DNA of 56,208 nt. Source: Saprospiraceae bacterium (lineage in GTDB: Bacteria; Bacteroidota; Bacteroidia; Chitinophagales; Saprospiraceae). The notes below the pieces were generated by a model. That model searched no databases and had not been told where the DNA came from. It worked only from the letters and a program-made list of their open reading frames with translations. The stretch lies in the NCBI GenBank assembly GCA_027488135.1, contig JAIYCH010000066.1:1-56208 (forward strand). Direction: 5' to 3'. The translations under genes were made by a program, and so were the position numbers. Shown piece after piece: positions 1-8,953 of this stretch; positions within the stretch are counted from its first letter, which is position 1; every line of letters starts with the position of its first letter.

Positions 1-750
1 CTCATCTCTCCAGCTTTTGCCATTGCCCTTATTTATGTCGTTTATTCTTATTCTGGTTGGAATGCAGCAGCCTATATTACCAATGAATTTGAAAACCCTT
101 CAAAATCCCTGCCTATAGTACTCATTGGAGGTACCATTATAGTTACCATTTTATATACCCTATTACAGTATATATTTTTAAAACATTTGACCTTGGGAGA
201 AATGGAGGGGCAATTAAATGTGGCCGCTTTGGCTGCTCAAAAAATGTTTGGTAAAGCTGTTGGTAATCTTTTCGGCTTGGCCATCTCCCTCTCTCTCATT
301 TCAAGTGTAAGTGCTATGGTTTGGGTAGGAGCCAGAATAACTGCCAGTATGGCAAATGACCATTCTTTCCTTTCCTTATTTAAAATGCAGTCGAATCATT
401 TGCCTGTCAGAGCTTTATGGCTACAATTTGGAATTAGTAGTTTGCTAATCCTAACAGGTACCTTCGAACAAATATTGGTCTATTGTGGTATTCTAATTTC
501 TCTTTCATCGATGCTGGTGGTCATCGGTATCTATAAAATGAGAAAACAACCTGCTAATAAAGAGGAAATCGGATTTAAAAGTCCCTGGTATCCACTTTTT
601 CAAATTATTTTTGTGTTGTTAACTCTTTGGATGATTATTTTTACGCTCTATGATAAACCTTGGGAATCACTGGCGGGAATGATTAATCTGCTGATGGGTA
701 TGGCCACTTTTTATTGGGGTCATTTCAAACTAAAATATTTTCAAAAATGA
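1..750 (+). CDS. APC-family amino acid permease, C-terminal part
   Basis: The reading frame is open from the first base of the window, so this is the C-terminal ~249 residues of a longer protein. It belongs to the APC superfamily of amino acid permeases: the segment SGWNAAAYITNEFENPSKSL near the left edge matches the conserved loop after TM6 in LAT/APC carriers, and about six hydrophobic segments follow. It would import amino acids or polyamines across the inner membrane; the substrate cannot be read from the sequence. The stop TGA overlaps the ATG of the next gene (ATGA), so the two are probably translationally coupled. Confidence 0.85.
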   Translation, partial: LISPAFAIALIYVVYSYSGWNAAAYITNEFENPSKSLPIVLIGGTIIVTILYTLLQYIFLKHLTLGEMEGQLNVAALAAQKMFGKAVGNLFGLAISLSLISSVSAMVWVGARITASMANDHSFLSLFKMQSNHLPVRALWLQFGISSLLILTGTFEQILVYCGILISLSSMLVVIGIYKMRKQPANKEEIGFKSPWYPLFQIIFVLLTLWMIIFTLYDKPWESLAGMINLLMGMATFYWGHFKLKYFQK

Positions 751-1367
751 CACGGGATATAGAGACGTATTTTCTAGAAGGTTGCGGACGGTGTTCTCTG
801 GGTGGAACACCAGCATGTAAGGTTCATACATGGGCTAAAGAGTTGGAACTGCTAAGAAATATAGTGTTGGAATGCGGTCTTACTGAAGAAGTGAAATGGG
901 GACAACCTTGTTATACCCACCAAAATCATAATGTTCTTATCATTAGTGCATTCAAGGATAGTTGTATTATCAGTTTTTTTAAAGGAGCCTTATTAAATGA
1001 CCCACATAAGCTACTGGTTTCACAAGGGGAAAATGTACAGGGTGGTCGCATCATTAAATTTACGCATCCCAACCAAGTTTTAGCCATCGAAGCTACGCTA
1101 AAGGAATATATCTTTGAAGCTGTTGAAATAGAAAATGCAGGATTGAGGATTGAACTGAAAAAGACCTCCGATTACCCCGTCCCTGCGGAGCTTCAACAGA
1201 AATTTGAAGAAAATGAAGCCTTTAAAGAAGCTTTTTACGCATTGACTCCTGGAAGACAAAGAGGATATCTCCTTCATTTCGCAGCACCAAAACAATCTAA
1301 AACCAGGGAATCCAGGATAGAGAAATGTTTGCCTGATATTTTCAATGGTAAAGGTATGCATGACTAA
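747..1367 (+). CDS. YdeI/DUF1801-like protein
   Basis: About 206 residues from the ATG at 747, which overlaps the permease stop by four bases; the frame also extends upstream but that part lies inside the permease gene. The protein resembles the YdeI / DUF1801 family: a central region with VKWGQPCYTH and ISFFKGALL, and a C-terminal part with AFYALTPGRQRGYLLHF followed by a basic segment (SRIEKCLPDI) typical of the YdeI C-terminus. An N-terminal Cys pair (GCGRCSLGG) could bind metal. No signal peptide or membrane segment. The biochemical role of the family is unknown. Coupling to a permease is seen directly; a functional link is not established. Confidence 0.7.
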   Translation: MTRDIETYFLEGCGRCSLGGTPACKVHTWAKELELLRNIVLECGLTEEVKWGQPCYTHQNHNVLIISAFKDSCIISFFKGALLNDPHKLLVSQGENVQGGRIIKFTHPNQVLAIEATLKEYIFEAVEIENAGLRIELKKTSDYPVPAELQQKFEENEAFKEAFYALTPGRQRGYLLHFAAPKQSKTRESRIEKCLPDIFNGKGMHD

Positions 1368-1398
1368 ATGCCTCCCTCATTACTACTATGAATGCAGG

Positions 1399-2022
1399 TT
1401 ATTGAACAAATAGCAAATATTTTTCCTCAAAATAAGCTTCCTTAAAGTAGTTACTTAGCGGATGCTTTTCTGTGATTAAATGTCTGGGCAAATCCTTTAT
1501 TTCCCCATTTAATTGTCCACCTTTAAGGGCAAACATACCATTTGGAACAGCGTGCACACTTTCCTTTTTTATAAGATGCATACACCATTCGGCCAATTGA
1601 CCCAGGGGTGCCACCGCACGGCTCACCACAAAATCAACCTTTGTCTTACTTTCTTCCGTACGTCCATGAATAGCGGTAACATTGTCCAGTCCCAGGGCAT
1701 CGGCAACGGCTTGAACCACCTGAATCTTTTTTCCCGTGCCATCCATCAGAATAAATTGGGTCTCAGGAAAAAAAATGGCTAAAGGAATACCGGGAAAGCC
1801 CCCACCTGTGCCAAGATCCAGAACTTTTGCTTCTGGTTTAAATTGGATGTATTTTGCAATAGCCAATGAATGTAAAACATGGTGAGTCATAATTTCTGAA
1901 ATATCCTTTCTGGATATCACATTGATTTTACTGTTCCAATCAGCATATAAATCAGGAAGTTGTGCAAATTGACTTCGCTGATTTTCTGTAAGTCTTGGAA
2001 AATATTTATTTATTACCTCCAT
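1399..2022 (-). CDS. rsmG: 16S rRNA (guanine-N7) methyltransferase RsmG
   Basis: 207 residues, the usual length for RsmG (GidB). It methylates N7 of G527 in 16S rRNA (E. coli numbering) using S-adenosylmethionine. The SAM-binding loop VLDLGTGGGFPGIPLAI is at about residues 65-81, followed by FILMDGTGKKIQVV, where FxLxDSxxKK is usual, and the VVSRAVAPL segment. The start ATG at 2022 is preceded by an AT-rich region; a TAnnTTCG-like element further upstream on this strand could be the -7 box. It is convergent with the YdeI-like gene and divergent from the acyl-CoA dehydrogenase gene. Confidence 0.95.
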   Translation of the reverse strand: MEVINKYFPRLTENQRSQFAQLPDLYADWNSKINVISRKDISEIMTHHVLHSLAIAKYIQFKPEAKVLDLGTGGGFPGIPLAIFFPETQFILMDGTGKKIQVVQAVADALGLDNVTAIHGRTEESKTKVDFVVSRAVAPLGQLAEWCMHLIKKESVHAVPNGMFALKGGQLNGEIKDLPRHLITEKHPLSNYFKEAYFEEKYLLFVQ

Positions 2023-2106
2023 GTTTATTTCTATCGTTTTTAATAATTAGCGCGAAATTACTATCTTCCATCCATACTTTGTCCATATTTAACAGAACTA
2101 TTGGTT

Positions 2107-3330
2107 ATGAATACTATTTCTTCTCTTCCAGAAAATAATCAACTGAATGATTTACTTGTCAACCTGAAAGATTTTCTTCAAAAGGAAATTATTCCTCATG
2201 AGCAAAAATGGCTAAAAATGCCCTGGTTAGAGGTTGAAAAAGAAATAAGGACCCATAGAGATTTCCTAAAAGAAATAGGCGCCTGGAATCCTTATCTTTC
2301 TAAAAACCACGGTGGACCAGGCTACTCCTTAACCGAAGTTGCTCAGATAAGTGAAGTGCTCGGTGGATCATTTTTTGGACATTTTTCGTGTAATTGCCAG
2401 GCTCCTGATGCGGGAAACATCGAACTTTTACTGCAATATGCCAATGACGAGCAAAAGGAAAAATATTTATTTCCATTGTTAAATGGAGAAATTCGTTCTT
2501 GCTTTTCAATGACCGAACCCGATAACGCAGGGTCAAATCCAATTCTTTTGAATACCCTGGCAAAGAAAGAAAACGGACATTACCTCATTAATGGCAGAAA
2601 ATGGTTCACAACTGCCGCTGACGGAGCTTCTTTTGCTATCGTAATGGCAGTAACTAATCCTGACGCTGAAAATCCTTACCAAAGAGCAAGTATGTTACTG
2701 TCGCCCACCAATGCCCCTGGATTTAATCTTGTTAGAAATATTCCCATTATGGGACATGCTGGTACAGGATGGGCAAGTCATAGTGAAATCATTTATGATA
2801 ACGTAAAAATACCGGAAAGAGATTTAATTGGACCTGAAAATCAGGGCTTTAAACTGGCACAGGAAAGACTTGGCCCAGGTAGGATTCACCACTGCATGCG
2901 GTGGATTGGTATTTGTGAAAGAGCCTTTGATCTCATGTGCCAGCGGGCTGCCACCCGAAAAACGGGCCTAACATCATTTCTTGGTGAAAAACAGATGGTT
3001 CAGGAAATGATTGCCGATAGCAGAGCTGAGATTAATGCCGCCCGATTAATGGTTTTAAATGCAGCAAATAAAATGGATACATTAGGTCAAAAAGCTGCAG
3101 CATTAGAAATATCAACCATCAAATTTTTTGTAGCTGGCATTTTACATAAAGTGCTGGATCGTGCCATTCAAGTTCACGGGGCGCTCGGCGTGACCGATGA
3201 CACCATTCTGGCCTTATATTATAGGGAAGAAAGAGGGGCGCGCATTTACGACGGTCCCGATGAAGTGCATAAGGCTTCGTTGGCAAGAAAAATTTTACAA
3301 CAATATGGTTTAAAAGTACATAATGATTAA
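2107..3330 (+). CDS. Acyl-CoA dehydrogenase, ACAD11-like
   Basis: About 407 residues from the ATG at 2107; an in-frame TTG lies two codons upstream. Flavin-dependent acyl-CoA dehydrogenase. Visible signatures are CFSMTEPDNAGSNP (FAD/substrate loop, about residues 135-148), KWFTTAADGA, and the C-terminal QVHGALGVTDDT followed by RIYDGPDEVHKASLARKIL, which is characteristic of the ACAD10/ACAD11 branch. Five bases separate it from a downstream APH-type phosphotransferase. In animal ACAD10/11 these two domains are fused, and in Pseudomonas LvaA/LvaC they act together on 4-hydroxyacyl-CoAs. The same role here is an inference from branch and neighbour. Confidence 0.88.
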   Translation: MNTISSLPENNQLNDLLVNLKDFLQKEIIPHEQKWLKMPWLEVEKEIRTHRDFLKEIGAWNPYLSKNHGGPGYSLTEVAQISEVLGGSFFGHFSCNCQAPDAGNIELLLQYANDEQKEKYLFPLLNGEIRSCFSMTEPDNAGSNPILLNTLAKKENGHYLINGRKWFTTAADGASFAIVMAVTNPDAENPYQRASMLLSPTNAPGFNLVRNIPIMGHAGTGWASHSEIIYDNVKIPERDLIGPENQGFKLAQERLGPGRIHHCMRWIGICERAFDLMCQRAATRKTGLTSFLGEKQMVQEMIADSRAEINAARLMVLNAANKMDTLGQKAAALEISTIKFFVAGILHKVLDRAIQVHGALGVTDDTILALYYREERGARIYDGPDEVHKASLARKILQQYGLKVHND

Positions 3331-3335
3331 TTTTT

Positions 3336-4382
3336 ATGGCTGATATTTTAAATAACCCAAGAAAAGGCGAAGAATTACCCATTCCTGAACTGCTGGATTA
3401 CCTGAAAATGGTCCTCTCCGATGTTCACACCATACATCATGTAAAACAGTTTCAAGGTGGATATTCTAACTTAACCTACCTGCTGGAAACAAATACAGGC
3501 TCATTTGTACTTCGCCGCCCACCCATTGGTGCAAATATTCAAAGCGCACATGACATGTCAAGGGAATTCAAGGTTCTTTCCTTACTTTATCCCTTATTTC
3601 ATAAAATACCCAAACCCATCCATTTTTGCTCTGACACAACCATTATAGGTGCGCCCTTTTACCTGATGGAAAAAGTGGAAGGGCTCATTTTAAGAAATGC
3701 TCTTCCTACGTCCATTTCCCTAGACGAAAAAACGATGTCAGCGCTGTCAGATTCCTTTGTAAAAAATCTGGTTGATTTACACGCCATCGATTGCACTCAA
3801 CCCAATGTATCCACTTTAGGCAAACCCGAAGGTTATGTGCAAAGGCAAGTTTCTGGATGGATAGACCGATATCGCAATGCAGAAACTTTTCATATTCCAA
3901 GCATGCATTTCCTTATGGAATACCTGCCTTTGTCCATGCCTTCAACCAACGATATTTCCCTGATCCATAATGACTACAAATTTGACAATCTCGTTCTCAA
4001 TGAATCCAATCCCGCTGAAATATTAGCCGTTTTAGACTGGGAAATGTGTACCATTGGAGATCCATTAATGGATCTGGGTACCTCTTTAGCTTATTGGTTT
4101 GAGGCGACTGAAATGAATCCTCTGGTAAAAAGTTTCGCCAATTTAACCTGGCTTCCCGGGAACAAAACGAGGCAGGAAATATGGGATCATTATATTCAGT
4201 TAAGTGGCAGGAATCATACGGACAGTGCCTTTTATTTTGCCTTCGGCTGTTTCAAAGTAGCTACCATTATTCAGCAAATATATGCCCGTTATGCTAAAGG
4301 CATTACCAATGACCCTCGCTTCGCTCATTTAGATAAATTAGTCCTGGCATTTGGCGATCGTGGAAAATTAGCTGTCCCGTAG
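3336..4382 (+). CDS. APH-type phosphotransferase (ACAD11 N-domain-like)
   Basis: 348 residues with the aminoglycoside-phosphotransferase/choline-kinase fold. N-lobe: QFQGGYSNLTYLLE and FVLRRPP (nucleotide-binding lysine replaced by Arg, as is common in the ACAD10/11 kinase group). Catalytic loop LIHNDYKFDNLVLN (about residues 211-224) and metal-binding LDWEMCTIGDPLMDLG follow. The short spacing from the acyl-CoA dehydrogenase gene points to an operon. The likely reaction is ATP-dependent phosphorylation of a hydroxyacyl-CoA, making it a substrate for phosphate elimination by the neighbour; this is inferred from the LvaA and ACAD10/11 precedent. Resistance to an aminoglycoside is unlikely. Confidence 0.85.
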   Translation: MADILNNPRKGEELPIPELLDYLKMVLSDVHTIHHVKQFQGGYSNLTYLLETNTGSFVLRRPPIGANIQSAHDMSREFKVLSLLYPLFHKIPKPIHFCSDTTIIGAPFYLMEKVEGLILRNALPTSISLDEKTMSALSDSFVKNLVDLHAIDCTQPNVSTLGKPEGYVQRQVSGWIDRYRNAETFHIPSMHFLMEYLPLSMPSTNDISLIHNDYKFDNLVLNESNPAEILAVLDWEMCTIGDPLMDLGTSLAYWFEATEMNPLVKSFANLTWLPGNKTRQEIWDHYIQLSGRNHTDSAFYFAFGCFKVATIIQQIYARYAKGITNDPRFAHLDKLVLAFGDRGKLAVP

Positions 4383-4384
4383 AG

Positions 4385-4400
4385 ACGCGATGCTTCGCGT
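4385..4400. repeat. Short perfect hairpin ACGCGA-TGCT-TCGCGT
   Basis: A six-base stem with a four-base loop directly after the phosphotransferase stop codon, in GC-rich sequence within an AT-rich genome. The text AGAGACGCGATGCTTCGCGT resembles half of the palindromic GAGACGCGATGC-type dispersed repeat found in several Bacteroidota and cyanobacteria. It may work as a terminator but no T-run follows. Only this one copy was seen in the window. Confidence 0.4.
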
Positions 4401-4438
4401 ATTCCCATAAAAGGCAGGTCTTCAAATATCAAAAATGA

Positions 4439-4446
4439 TATCTTTG
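4439..4446 (+). promoter_or_regulatory. Bacteroidota -7 element TATCTTTG
   Basis: Perfect match to the TAnnTTTG consensus, upstream of the glucosaminidase gene. Transcription would start near 4452. This leaves a ~100-base leader to the preferred ATG at 4557; an in-frame ATG at 4455 would be almost leaderless. No clear TTTG -33 box is present. Confidence 0.5.
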
Positions 4447-4556
4447 CGTTCTTTATGAACTTTTGGATTGAATCGAAAAGGATGGGAACGATTTATAAAC
4501 ACGTGAAATATTTTATATTTAAGTTGACTGAAATCAACTTTATTAGCCAAAACAGA

Positions 4557-5600
4557 ATGGCAGCAGTCACCTTAAACAGAATAGAAAAATGTTTTTTCTA
4601 TCTCTTATTTACTATTATCATTTCATCTCCAGGAATGGCTCAAGGAGATATTGACGTAAAAAAGAAATACATAGAACAATTTAGGTGGATAGCCTTAAAA
4701 GAAATGGAACTTACAGGCATTCCCGCTGCGATAAAACTTGCACAGGGTTTATTGGAATCAAATGCAGGATTTAGTACGCTCGCGACCGAGGCAAACAATC
4801 ATTTTGGCATGAAATGTCACAATGACTGGACCGGTTTAACCTTCTTTAAAGAAGATGACGACCGAGATGATAAAGGTCGGTTAATTCCCTCTTGTTTTCG
4901 TAAATTTTCTTCCCCGGAAGAAAGTTATCATGCTCATTCTCTTTGGCTTACACAAAGACCAAGATATAGTAATTTGTTTACATTAGCACCAGATGACTAT
5001 AAAGGCTGGGCTCATGGTCTTAAAAAGGCTGGCTACGCTACCGATCCATCTTATGGAGACAAACTTATTTCCATTATTGAAAAATTTGACCTACATAAAA
5101 TACAGCCGGATCAGAAACCACCGGTAGAACTCAGCTTTAATGTTCAAACAGAACCTACAAAAAGTGAAAAAATCATACTTAAGGAATCTGTAAAAACAGC
5201 CGCTGTCGTTGACCATTCCCAAACGGGCGTTTGGGTAATGAATGAGGTTCGATTTGTTTATGCAAAACCAGGAATTAAGCTTACTGATATTGCAAAAATG
5301 TATGATATCCCCCTAAAAAAACTCCCCAAGTTTAATGCTCCCTTATTGAATAAGTCTTTGGAGCAGCTTCCTGAAAAACAACGTATTTTTCTTGAACCAA
5401 AAAGAAAAGAATTTCATGGTGAGCAAAAATGGCATGTCGTTCAGGCCAACGAGACATTACAACGTATTGCAGACTATTATGCCATTCAAACAGAGCCTCT
5501 CCGCAAGAGAAACAGACTTTTCGAAAAGGAAGAACCAACTATAGGTACAAAATTGAAACTAAATGGTAAAAAAATTAAAATGATTTCGTTACGTAAATAA
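4557..5600 (+). CDS. Secreted glucosaminidase with LysM repeats
   Basis: Peptidoglycan hydrolase of the mannosyl-glycoprotein endo-beta-N-acetylglucosaminidase (FlgJ/LytG-like) family. The start at 4557 gives a signal peptide ending in SSPGMAQ; the frame is open back to an ATG at 4455 but those 34 residues do not look like a secretion signal. The catalytic domain has GIPAAIKLAQGLLESNAG (catalytic Glu in LLES) and NNHFGMKCHNDWTG, about residues 40-180. Two LysM-like segments follow near the C-terminus (IKLTDIAKMYDIPLKKLPKF and WHVVQANETLQRIADYY). It would cleave the glycan strand in the periplasm during wall growth or division. Confidence 0.88.
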   Translation: MAAVTLNRIEKCFFYLLFTIIISSPGMAQGDIDVKKKYIEQFRWIALKEMELTGIPAAIKLAQGLLESNAGFSTLATEANNHFGMKCHNDWTGLTFFKEDDDRDDKGRLIPSCFRKFSSPEESYHAHSLWLTQRPRYSNLFTLAPDDYKGWAHGLKKAGYATDPSYGDKLISIIEKFDLHKIQPDQKPPVELSFNVQTEPTKSEKIILKESVKTAAVVDHSQTGVWVMNEVRFVYAKPGIKLTDIAKMYDIPLKKLPKFNAPLLNKSLEQLPEKQRIFLEPKRKEFHGEQKWHVVQANETLQRIADYYAIQTEPLRKRNRLFEKEEPTIGTKLKLNGKKIKMISLRK

Positions 5601-5606
5601 TAACAA

Positions 5607-5639
5607 TTTGTGCTAATTTATCTCTTCATTTTATTTTTG
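5607..5639 (+). promoter_or_regulatory. Promoter TTTG-N21-TATTTTTG
   Basis: A -33 box TTTG at 5607-5610 and a -7 box TATTTTTG at 5632-5639, close to the Bacteroidota consensus spacing of 19-20. The predicted transcript starts near 5645, about 42 bases before the ATG at 5687. Confidence 0.55.
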
Positions 5640-5686
5640 TTTACCTTGTACCTGTCATTTATCTAACTACACAAAAGTTACATGTT

Positions 5687-6436
5687 ATGAGAAATATTAT
5701 CCTTTTTTTCTTATTCATCTTGTTCTCTGTTAATACATACGCGCAAAGTTCTGCTTTTGGATTTAAAGGAGGTCCGTTAATGGGTTTGCAACGATGGGAC
5801 AATAGCTTTCAGACCGAACCTCTTTTTCGTTACCAAGGCAGTGTTTTCATAGAATCGTATGAAGAAGACAGCCCTTTTTCTTTGTTTGCTCAAGCTGGTT
5901 ACCACATAAAGGGCAGTTCTCTGCGAACTTATTCTACGGTTTTTATTCGACCCGATGGATCTCAACAGACCTTACCCAGCCAATTCACTCCTTTAGAATT
6001 CAGGAATGTATCCTTGATTGTTGGTGCAAAACAGAGAGTTGGAAGTGGTTTCATGGGAGGGCAACCTTACTATATGTTTGGTGTTAGAGGGGATTATACC
6101 GTAAATACCAAATTTGGATTTGGAGATCCGTCCATAAATCCATTTTACGCTTATATTTACCCTTTTGAGGGCTTCGTCCGTAAATTTAACTATGGCTTTT
6201 CTGTAGGTGGCGGTATGGAGCTACCTTTTTCAAAACTAATAGGTATGATCGTCGAATTGTCCGTTAATCCCGACCTTTCTCAACAATATAACCAACCTGC
6301 CATACCTAATATTCGAAATCCAAATCCTTATGGATCTTCCTCATTGATAACTATTCCCGAAAGAAAAATAGCTAATTTGACCATTGAACTTTCTGTTGGA
6401 TTCCGTTTTATACACAAAGTCATTCTTGTTGATTAA
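5687..6436 (+). CDS. Outer-membrane beta-barrel protein, function unknown
   Basis: 249 residues with a clear signal peptide (MRNIILFFLFILFSVNTYAQ). The rest is rich in Gly and aromatic residues in alternating patterns typical of an 8- to 10-strand barrel (for example FGFKGGPLMG, FAQAGYHIKG, YGFSVGGGMELPF) and ends with LSVGFRF, an aromatic terminal strand. It resembles the PorT / outer-membrane beta-barrel group of Bacteroidota but I do not recognise a named member. It has its own predicted promoter. The following lptB gene starts 31 bases later, so it may be co-transcribed. Confidence 0.65.
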   Translation: MRNIILFFLFILFSVNTYAQSSAFGFKGGPLMGLQRWDNSFQTEPLFRYQGSVFIESYEEDSPFSLFAQAGYHIKGSSLRTYSTVFIRPDGSQQTLPSQFTPLEFRNVSLIVGAKQRVGSGFMGGQPYYMFGVRGDYTVNTKFGFGDPSINPFYAYIYPFEGFVRKFNYGFSVGGGMELPFSKLIGMIVELSVNPDLSQQYNQPAIPNIRNPNPYGSSSLITIPERKIANLTIELSVGFRFIHKVILVD

Positions 6437-6467
6437 TTAGGTTTCATACGAACACAATTTTAATATT

Positions 6468-7220
6468 ATGTTATTACAGTCAACATCGCTGGAAAAATAT
6501 TACGGTAAAAGACCCGTTGTGAAAAAAGTTTCCATCGAAGTTAATAGAGGGGAAATTGTTGGGTTACTAGGTCCAAACGGCGCAGGAAAAACTACCACTT
6601 TTTATATGCTCGTTGGTTTTATAAGACCCGATGCTGGTAAAGTATTTTTAGGAGAGGACGAAATTACTTCTTTACCCATGTTTCGGAGAGCTCAAAAAGG
6701 AATAAGTTATCTGCCACAGGAGGCCTCCATTTTTCGTAAATTAAGTGTTGAAGACAATATCAAGGCTATTCTCGAGATGACTTCTCTTTCTTCGCATCAG
6801 AGAAATGAAAAATTAGAAAGTTTATTAGATGAATTTGGCTTAACAAAAATAAGAAAAAATCGAGGCGATACTTTATCCGGTGGAGAACGTCGTCGCACAG
6901 AAATTGCCCGCGCCCTTGCGGTAGATCCTTACTTTATTTTACTCGATGAACCCTTTGCTGGCATTGACCCCATTGCCGTGGAGGATATTCAAGGTATCGT
7001 AGCGCGACTGAAAACTAAAAATATTGGCATCCTCATTACTGACCATAATGTTCAGGAAACCCTCTCCATAACCGACCGGGCTTATCTGATGTTTGAAGGT
7101 AGTATATTAAAAGCAGGAACCGCACAGGAACTTGCTGACGATGAAATGGTAAGGAAAGTTTATCTCGGAAAAAATTTCGAGCTGAGGAAAAAACGTAACG
7201 TTGATATTATTAATCCATGA
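6468..7220 (+). CDS. lptB: Lipopolysaccharide export ABC transporter ATPase LptB
   Basis: 250 residues, normal for LptB. This ATPase powers the LptFG transporter that extracts LPS from the inner membrane. Walker [15 protein letters not shown] is at about residues 35-48, Q-loop [13 protein letters not shown], signature [15 protein letters not shown], Walker [20 protein letters not shown] and the H-loop Asp-His (ITDHNV). The [11 protein letters not shown] sequence is characteristic of LptB rather than of LivF/G proteins. Its stop overlaps the next gene by four bases (ATGA). LptF/G are not in the window. Confidence 0.93.
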   Translation: MLLQSTSLEKYYGKRPVVKKVSIEVNRGEIVGLLGPNGAGKTTTFYMLVGFIRPDAGKVFLGEDEITSLPMFRRAQKGISYLPQEASIFRKLSVEDNIKAILEMTSLSSHQRNEKLESLLDEFGLTKIRKNRGDTLSGGERRRTEIARALAVDPYFILLDEPFAGIDPIAVEDIQGIVARLKTKNIGILITDHNVQETLSITDRAYLMFEGSILKAGTAQELADDEMVRKVYLGKNFELRKKRNVDIINP

Positions 7221-7522
7221 CAAACCTATTTATACGAAAATCCGATTTTTTGTCTTTTTCTAAATATCTATGCTTTCTGTGGATATTTATGACGTTTATT
7301 GCCTGCTCTAAACCTCCTCCTTTAAAACTTACTTCCACCCAAAGAACAGAAGTTGATACCTTGTATTTAAGAATAGTCAATCCGTTAGGAAAACAATTAG
7401 ATTCAACCTGTGAAGCGAACAAAGTAAAAAAAATTCAGGTTCTTCTGGATTCCATGCGAAATGTTCGACTTTCCGAGGAGGAAAATTTAAGGCTAAAGTA
7501 TTTGCAGAATGAAAATAAATAA
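7217..7522 (+). CDS. Small lipoprotein, unknown
   Basis: 101 residues. The N-terminus is a hydrophobic segment ending in a lipobox (FIAC, about residues 26-29), so a lipid-anchored periplasmic or outer-membrane protein is likely. The mature part is short and charged ([42 protein letters not shown]) and probably helical. No known family recognised. It starts inside the lptB stop codon and its 3' end overlaps the next lipoprotein gene by 14 bases, so the three are one translationally coupled unit; a role in envelope biogenesis is an inference from that. Confidence 0.75.
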   Translation: MTNLFIRKSDFLSFSKYLCFLWIFMTFIACSKPPPLKLTSTQRTEVDTLYLRIVNPLGKQLDSTCEANKVKKIQVLLDSMRNVRLSEEENLRLKYLQNENK

Positions 7523-7877
7523 ATCCTTTCCTTTTTTATTTATGGCTTACCTGCTTTTCTTTACTTGCAGCTGTCTCAATAATGAAGAATATTCTCCTGA
7601 TGAGATTCAGCAACTTATTCAAAATGAAGTAGATGAAAGGGTAAATGAATATGTTGCCATTCGAAAAGCTCAATGTGAAGAAGGTTTACTTACCGAAGCT
7701 ACCCGTTTGCTCGATTCAATATTAATTGCAGAAGCAAGAGAAATGCGAGATACGCTCTTTCAACCAGCAAAACCAGAAAGACCAGAAACGCCAACCTTTA
7801 AAAAACTAGATGAAGATATTCCCCTAAAGCCTCTTTTTGAAAAGAGAGATTCTCTTTCTAAAAAACAACCATTTTAG
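7509..7877 (+). CDS. Small lipoprotein, unknown
   Basis: 122 residues with a signal peptide and lipobox (FFTCSC; acylated Cys probably residue 20 or 22). The mature part is a predicted amphipathic helix (PDEIQQLIQNEVDERVNEYV) followed by a Pro-rich C-terminus. No family recognised. It overlaps the previous lipoprotein gene by 14 bases and closes the lptB unit. A promoter for the Bat operon begins right after its stop. Confidence 0.75.
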   Translation: MKINKSFPFLFMAYLLFFTCSCLNNEEYSPDEIQQLIQNEVDERVNEYVAIRKAQCEEGLLTEATRLLDSILIAEAREMRDTLFQPAKPERPETPTFKKLDEDIPLKPLFEKRDSLSKKQPF

Positions 7878-7880
7878 TTG

Positions 7881-7911
7881 TTTGCACTCTTGGAAAAAAT
7901 CTGCATTTTTG
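7881..7911 (+). promoter_or_regulatory. Promoter TTTG-N19-CATTTTTG
   Basis: TTTG at 7881-7884 and CATTTTTG at 7904-7911 with the ideal 19-base spacing; the -7 box has one mismatch (C for T) to TAnnTTTG. It would drive the moxR-Bat operon with a start near 7917 and an ATG at 7943. Confidence 0.5.
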
Positions 7912-7942
7912 TAAACTATTTTTAAAAATAAACGTGTTTATT

Positions 7943-8941
7943 ATGCAAAATATTGATATTGAAGCGATTAATGCGCAAATACGTATTGATAGCGCTTTTT
8001 TAGAAGATTTAAAAAGGGAAACGCAAAAAGTTATTGTCGGTCAGGAACAAATGATTGACCGGCTTCTTTTAGGCCTTTTGACAAATGGACATGTTTTATT
8101 GGAAGGCTTACCTGGTTTAGCTAAAACTATGGCCATTAAAGCTTTATCGAAAGCTATTAATTCAAAATTTAGCCGTATTCAATTTACTCCAGACTTACTA
8201 CCCGCCGATATCATCGGCACCATGATATATAACCCCAGCCAAAATGAATTTACCGTTAGAAAGGGACCCATTTTTGCCAATTTTATCCTCACTGATGAAA
8301 TAAACAGAGCCCCGGCTAAAGTGCAAAGTGCCTTACTGGAAGCTATGCAAGAAAAACAAGTGACCATTGGCAATGAAACCTTTTTTCTCGAAGAACCTTT
8401 TCTGGTTTTGGCCACTCAAAACCCTATTGAGCAAGAGGGTACTTATCCTTTGCCAGAAGCTCAGGTAGATCGTTTTATGCTAAAAGTGAAAATTGGTTAT
8501 CCAACCTTACTGGAAGAAAAAGAAATCATTCGACGCAGTTTACTTGAGGAAAATCCAGAAAACACCATCCGTGCCGTCGTTCAACCTGCTGATATATTAA
8601 AAGCCAGACAGTCCGTTAAAAGAATATATATGGACGAGAAAATCGAAAGATATATCCTCGATATTGTTTTCGCTACCCGTTTTCCACAAAATTATGGGCT
8701 TGGGGATTTGTCCAATCTTATTCAATACGGTGCTTCTCCCCGCGCCAGCGTTAATCTGGCCATAGCAGGTAAAGCAAACGCCTTTCTTCACAGACGTGGT
8801 TTTGTCATCCCGGAAGATATTCGGCAGATTTGTCCCGATATTTTAAGGCATCGTATTGGTTTAACCTACGAGGCAGAAGCAGAAAATGTAACACAAGAGG
8901 ATATCATTACTAAGATCCTTAATAAAATAGAAGTTCCCTAA
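7943..8941 (+). CDS. MoxR-type AAA+ ATPase of the Bat operon
   Basis: 332 residues from the ATG at 7943 (an in-frame GTG at 7934 is possible). MoxR-family AAA+ chaperone: Walker A is degenerate but positioned as in the family (LLEGLPGLAKTMAIKAL), Walker B is FILTDEINRAPAKVQSALLE, and the sensor region LATQNPIEQEGTYPLPEAQ is the standard MoxR signature. MoxR proteins act with VWA-domain partners in complex maturation or envelope stress. It is the first gene of a run with a DUF58 gene, batD-like, batA, batBC and batD, the arrangement described for the Bacteroides aerotolerance operon. Confidence 0.92.
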   Translation: MQNIDIEAINAQIRIDSAFLEDLKRETQKVIVGQEQMIDRLLLGLLTNGHVLLEGLPGLAKTMAIKALSKAINSKFSRIQFTPDLLPADIIGTMIYNPSQNEFTVRKGPIFANFILTDEINRAPAKVQSALLEAMQEKQVTIGNETFFLEEPFLVLATQNPIEQEGTYPLPEAQVDRFMLKVKIGYPTLLEEKEIIRRSLLEENPENTIRAVVQPADILKARQSVKRIYMDEKIERYILDIVFATRFPQNYGLGDLSNLIQYGASPRASVNLAIAGKANAFLHRRGFVIPEDIRQICPDILRHRIGLTYEAEAENVTQEDIITKILNKIEVP

Positions 8942-8953
8942 TTTATATCTTCT

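Noticed and set aside
3336-4382. Aminoglycoside resistance gene
   Set aside because: The kinase belongs with the ACAD10/11-type group and is next to the matching dehydrogenase.
4455-4556. Longer N-terminus for the glucosaminidase
   Set aside because: The extra 34 residues do not form a signal peptide, while the ATG at 4557 does.
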